From assembly GCF_020880695.1 (NCBI RefSeq), contig NZ_JAJIWO010000001.1:930001-994000 (forward strand): a DNA stretch of 64,000 nt, in the 5' to 3' direction. The position numbers and the translations under genes were made by a program. This document shows, one piece after another, positions 62,102-64,000 of the stretch (position 1 is the stretch's first letter; each line of letters starts with the position of its first letter). The notes beneath the pieces are model-generated. The model ran no database searches, was not told the origin of the DNA, and was given only the letters and a program-made list of their open reading frames with translations. The stretch comes from Mucilaginibacter sp. UR6-11 (GTDB lineage Bacteria > Bacteroidota > Bacteroidia > Sphingobacteriales > Sphingobacteriaceae).

Positions 62102-62590
62102 ATATTTAAAGTTAGGATTTCTACTGCGTTCTGAGTAGAAATGCAAGAGTGTCGCGAAGTCAGGTCCTGTAATATTCAAATTATCAATACTTATGGATAT
62201 TTGTTTTTCGCTTTTAATGACATACTCGAAACGGTATGACTCCCCTCTTTTAGGGCCCATTATAACTTTTTCGGATGTTATATCGGCCCAACTATAAAAT
62301 GGTATCGAATTAGTCAATATTCCTTTATTATTTATAATAATTTTGGGAACATTGCCAAAGAAAATCTTACTATTTAAATAGACGAGATAAGCAACATATA
62401 AACATATTAATCCGAAAAAGATTATTGGACCCAGATCATATAAACCAGCTATAATAAAGTAAAAAATACCAAATGCAAGACCCAATGTCGATAAAATTAA
62501 CTTAATAAACACACGCATTTTTGAATAGTAGATCTTTGTCTCATCCGGTATCGGGTTAGCTACAACAATATTTTGGGTGGTGAAGTTCAT
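62099..62590 (-). CDS. Small membrane protein resembling the STM3941 family
   Basis: A 163-residue protein. Two membrane helices occupy about residues 27-70 (KLILSTLGLAFGIFYFIIAG; IIFFGLICLYVAYLVYL). A cytoplasmic beta-rich domain follows (VPKIIINNKGILTNSIPFYS; WADITSEKVIMG) that looks like a PH-type fold. This layout fits the STM3941 family, whose role is unknown. It is AT-rich compared with hemA and shares no operon with it. Confidence 0.6.
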   Translation of the reverse strand: MNFTTQNIVVANPIPDETKIYYSKMRVFIKLILSTLGLAFGIFYFIIAGLYDLGPIIFFGLICLYVAYLVYLNSKIFFGNVPKIIINNKGILTNSIPFYSWADITSEKVIMGPKRGESYRFEYVIKSEKQISISIDNLNITGPDFATLLHFYSERSRNPNFKY

Positions 62591-62661
62591 TTAACTTTAG
62601 ATGATAGCTAAGCTATTAAATTACATCAGCAAAAACAATAAGCGAAGCTTTAGCATGTAAG

Positions 62662-62681
62662 ATGCTGAACAAGTTCAGCAT
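62662..62681. terminator. ATGCTGAAC hairpin after hemA
   Basis: ATGCTGAAC, AA, GTTCAGCAT: a 9-bp perfect palindrome 26 bases past the hemA stop. It is of a type seen commonly between genes in this phylum and could end the hemA transcript. Confidence 0.45.
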
Positions 62682-62706
62682 GACGGGAAGAGAAAAATGC
62701 GTAGTA

Positions 62707-63933
62707 TTAATTATTGTTGATCAAAATATCCTTAGCCATTACCATAGGTACGCTAATATATTTTTTCTCCATGTAGTTGATCACCTTTTCCAGCACCTCG
62801 CGCGATTGCGCGTCCATGCTCAGCAGCTCGTCAGCAAAAACACTGTTGATGGCGGTGTTGCGGATCTCTTTGATCTTTTCGGGCACCTGGCGCATAGCCA
62901 GTTCAACTTTACGTTGTTTCAGCATCAAACAAAACTCGGCAATATTTTGCTCAATAATTTCTTCGGCCTGGGTAAGCTCCTGGTAACGTTCCTGCAGGTT
63001 GCGTTTGGCAACTTCATTTAAGGAGCATACCTCGATAAAATTAACCGGGAACTGCTCTAAAACCTCGGGTGCGGTATCATTGGGTATGGCCAGGTCGACA
63101 ATGGTTTTTTTAGCGGTGCAGCCATTAAGCAACGACGCATAAATTTCGGGCGTAATAATAGGCTCGGTTGCCGATGTGCAGGTAATGATCACATCAAAAC
63201 CTTTTTTATAAGCCGGCAATGCATCCAGCGTAAAGGCTTCGCCGTTTAAATCAGCAGCCAGTTTCTGCGCTTTTGACAGGGTACGGTTAAATACCGAAAA
63301 ATTAGAGAATTTATGTTTTTGAAGATATTTGGAGATGTTTTGGTTGGTTTCGCCGGCGCCTATGATGAGGATGCGGGCGTTTGAGCATAACCTGAGGTCA
63401 TTAAGCTTGCGGTAGGCCAGTGATACTACTGAAATTGGGTTGCGCGAGATGTTGGTGTTGGTGTAAACCTCCTTGGCTGTTTTAACTACGCAGTTCATAA
63501 ACATGCGCAGCCCGTCGCCGGTAAGCCCTGCCTCGCGGCAACTGTCATACGCTTTTCGCAGCTGGGCCAGGATCTCTTTTTCGCCAACTATCAGGCTCTC
63601 TAATGAGCACGACATTCGCAACAGGTGATTCAGGGCCTCGCGGTCCTCATATATCGAAGCTGCTTCAACAAAAGTGCCCATATGGCTTGAGCACAAACCG
63701 GTGTTTAGCTTTTCAATGAATTTTGTGGCAAATGCTTTATCTACAACCTGCGGGGTTAGCATTACAAACTCAACGCGGTTACAGGTAGCCAGGTAAAAAA
63801 GTTCGGTAATGCCAAATTCGGTTTTCACCTGGTGAAGCTTCTCAGTTAAGTTCTCCTCACAGATCACCAACTTACCCAGTTCCTTCAGCTCTATCTGTTT
63901 GTGCGTAAAAGCTATTACCTTTAAATACTTCAA
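62707..63933 (-). CDS. hemA: Glutamyl-tRNA reductase
   Basis: A 408-residue enzyme. The catalytic cysteine is Cys51 in FYLATCNRVEFV, followed by SLESLIVGEKEILAQLRKAY (about 110-129), the NADPH-binding ILIIGAGETNQNISKYL (about 190) and the C-terminal dimerisation helix. It reduces glutamyl-tRNA to glutamate-1-semialdehyde, the first committed step of haem synthesis. HemL, 13 kb downstream, takes the product. The start is a TTG at 63933: the nearest upstream ATG is out of frame and closes at once. It is separated from hemC-hemD by the accessory region. Confidence 0.95.
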   Translation of the reverse strand: MKYLKVIAFTHKQIELKELGKLVICEENLTEKLHQVKTEFGITELFYLATCNRVEFVMLTPQVVDKAFATKFIEKLNTGLCSSHMGTFVEAASIYEDREALNHLLRMSCSLESLIVGEKEILAQLRKAYDSCREAGLTGDGLRMFMNCVVKTAKEVYTNTNISRNPISVVSLAYRKLNDLRLCSNARILIIGAGETNQNISKYLQKHKFSNFSVFNRTLSKAQKLAADLNGEAFTLDALPAYKKGFDVIITCTSATEPIITPEIYASLLNGCTAKKTIVDLAIPNDTAPEVLEQFPVNFIEVCSLNEVAKRNLQERYQELTQAEEIIEQNIAEFCLMLKQRKVELAMRQVPEKIKEIRNTAINSVFADELLSMDAQSREVLEKVINYMEKKYISVPMVMAKDILINNN

Positions 63934-63954
63934 AGCATTTTAAATTTGACCCAA

Positions 63955-63962
63955 CAAAAATA
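63955..63962 (-). promoter_or_regulatory. Candidate -7 box upstream of hemA
   Basis: On the minus strand TATTTTTG, a match to TAnnTTTG, 21 bases before the TTG start. TTG triplets upstream lie at 17 and 23 bases, not the preferred 19-21. Confidence 0.4.
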
Positions 63963-64000
63963 GCATCTTGAACCACAATCAATGTCAAGCCTTTGTCATA

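Overview
The window comes from a member of the Bacteroidota, most likely family Sphingobacteriaceae (Mucilaginibacter or Pedobacter type). Four things point there. The ribosomal operons have the Bacteroidota gene order. Promoters match the Bacteroidota primary-sigma pattern (TTG or TTTG, 19-20 bases, TAnnTTTG) and starts lack Shine-Dalgarno sequences. The DUF4419, DUF6624, DUF6371 and PorT-like families are typical of the phylum. Many intergenic inverted repeats are of the kind common in that family. I identified everything by reading the sequence, so family names are from recognition and not from a search.

Layout. Positions 1-11000 hold housekeeping and metabolic genes: the start of a SulP anion transporter, an acyl-CoA carboxylase beta subunit, a GNAT acetyltransferase, an M42 peptidase, a sugar nucleotidyltransferase, NhaA, a GH31 glycosidase and DnaK. 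Positions 11.0-11.9 kb carry a REP-associated tyrosine transposase (RAYT) inside its own palindromic repeats. Positions 11.9-27.3 kb are the S10-spc-alpha ribosomal operon (rplC to rplQ, minus strand) with secY, map, infA and rpoA. Positions 27.3-36.2 kb are an interposed block, mostly plus strand: two tandem DUF4419 proteins, a thioesterase, a DUF6624 protein, a prephenate dehydrogenase-like protein, an EVE-like protein and a DUF92 protein. It separates rpsJ from rplC, which are neighbours in most bacteria. Positions 36.2-39.9 kb are the str operon (rpsL, rpsG, fusA, rpsJ), with its own promoter and terminator.

Positions 40.2-44.0 kb hold a tiny lipoprotein, an ABC ATPase and an ECF sigma / membrane regulator / outer-membrane barrel trio. 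Positions 44.2-52.2 kb and 62.7-63.9 kb are a haem biosynthesis cluster (hemA, hemC-hemD fusion, hemB, hemL, hemE, hemJ). A sensor kinase, a response regulator and a TPR protein sit between hemL and hemE. Together these genes cover glutamyl-tRNA to uroporphyrinogen/coproporphyrinogen, plus a HemJ-type oxidase.

The stretch 52.2-62.7 kb between hemA and hemC is accessory DNA. It holds two AT-rich orphan genes, a primase-like and a RepA-like ATPase gene (the replication module of a mobile element, with no integrase), a macrolide-exporter-type permease, a gene with a disrupted 3' end, a carboxymuconolactone decarboxylase-like protein and a small membrane protein. Between them lie several repeat families: a CGTCCGTTCG-type element, a nested ATCAAGTAG array just upstream of the RepA-like gene, three tandem 230-250 bp units, and an 80-95 bp REP-like element also found elsewhere in the window.

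The most unusual structures are two arrays 29 kb apart, each with exactly twelve CGGAAC motifs at about 10-bp spacing; the RAYT with a REP palindrome in its own reading frame; the accessory island with its repeat-bounded cargo genes; and the nested array beside the RepA-like gene. No tRNA, rRNA, CRISPR array or integrase was found.
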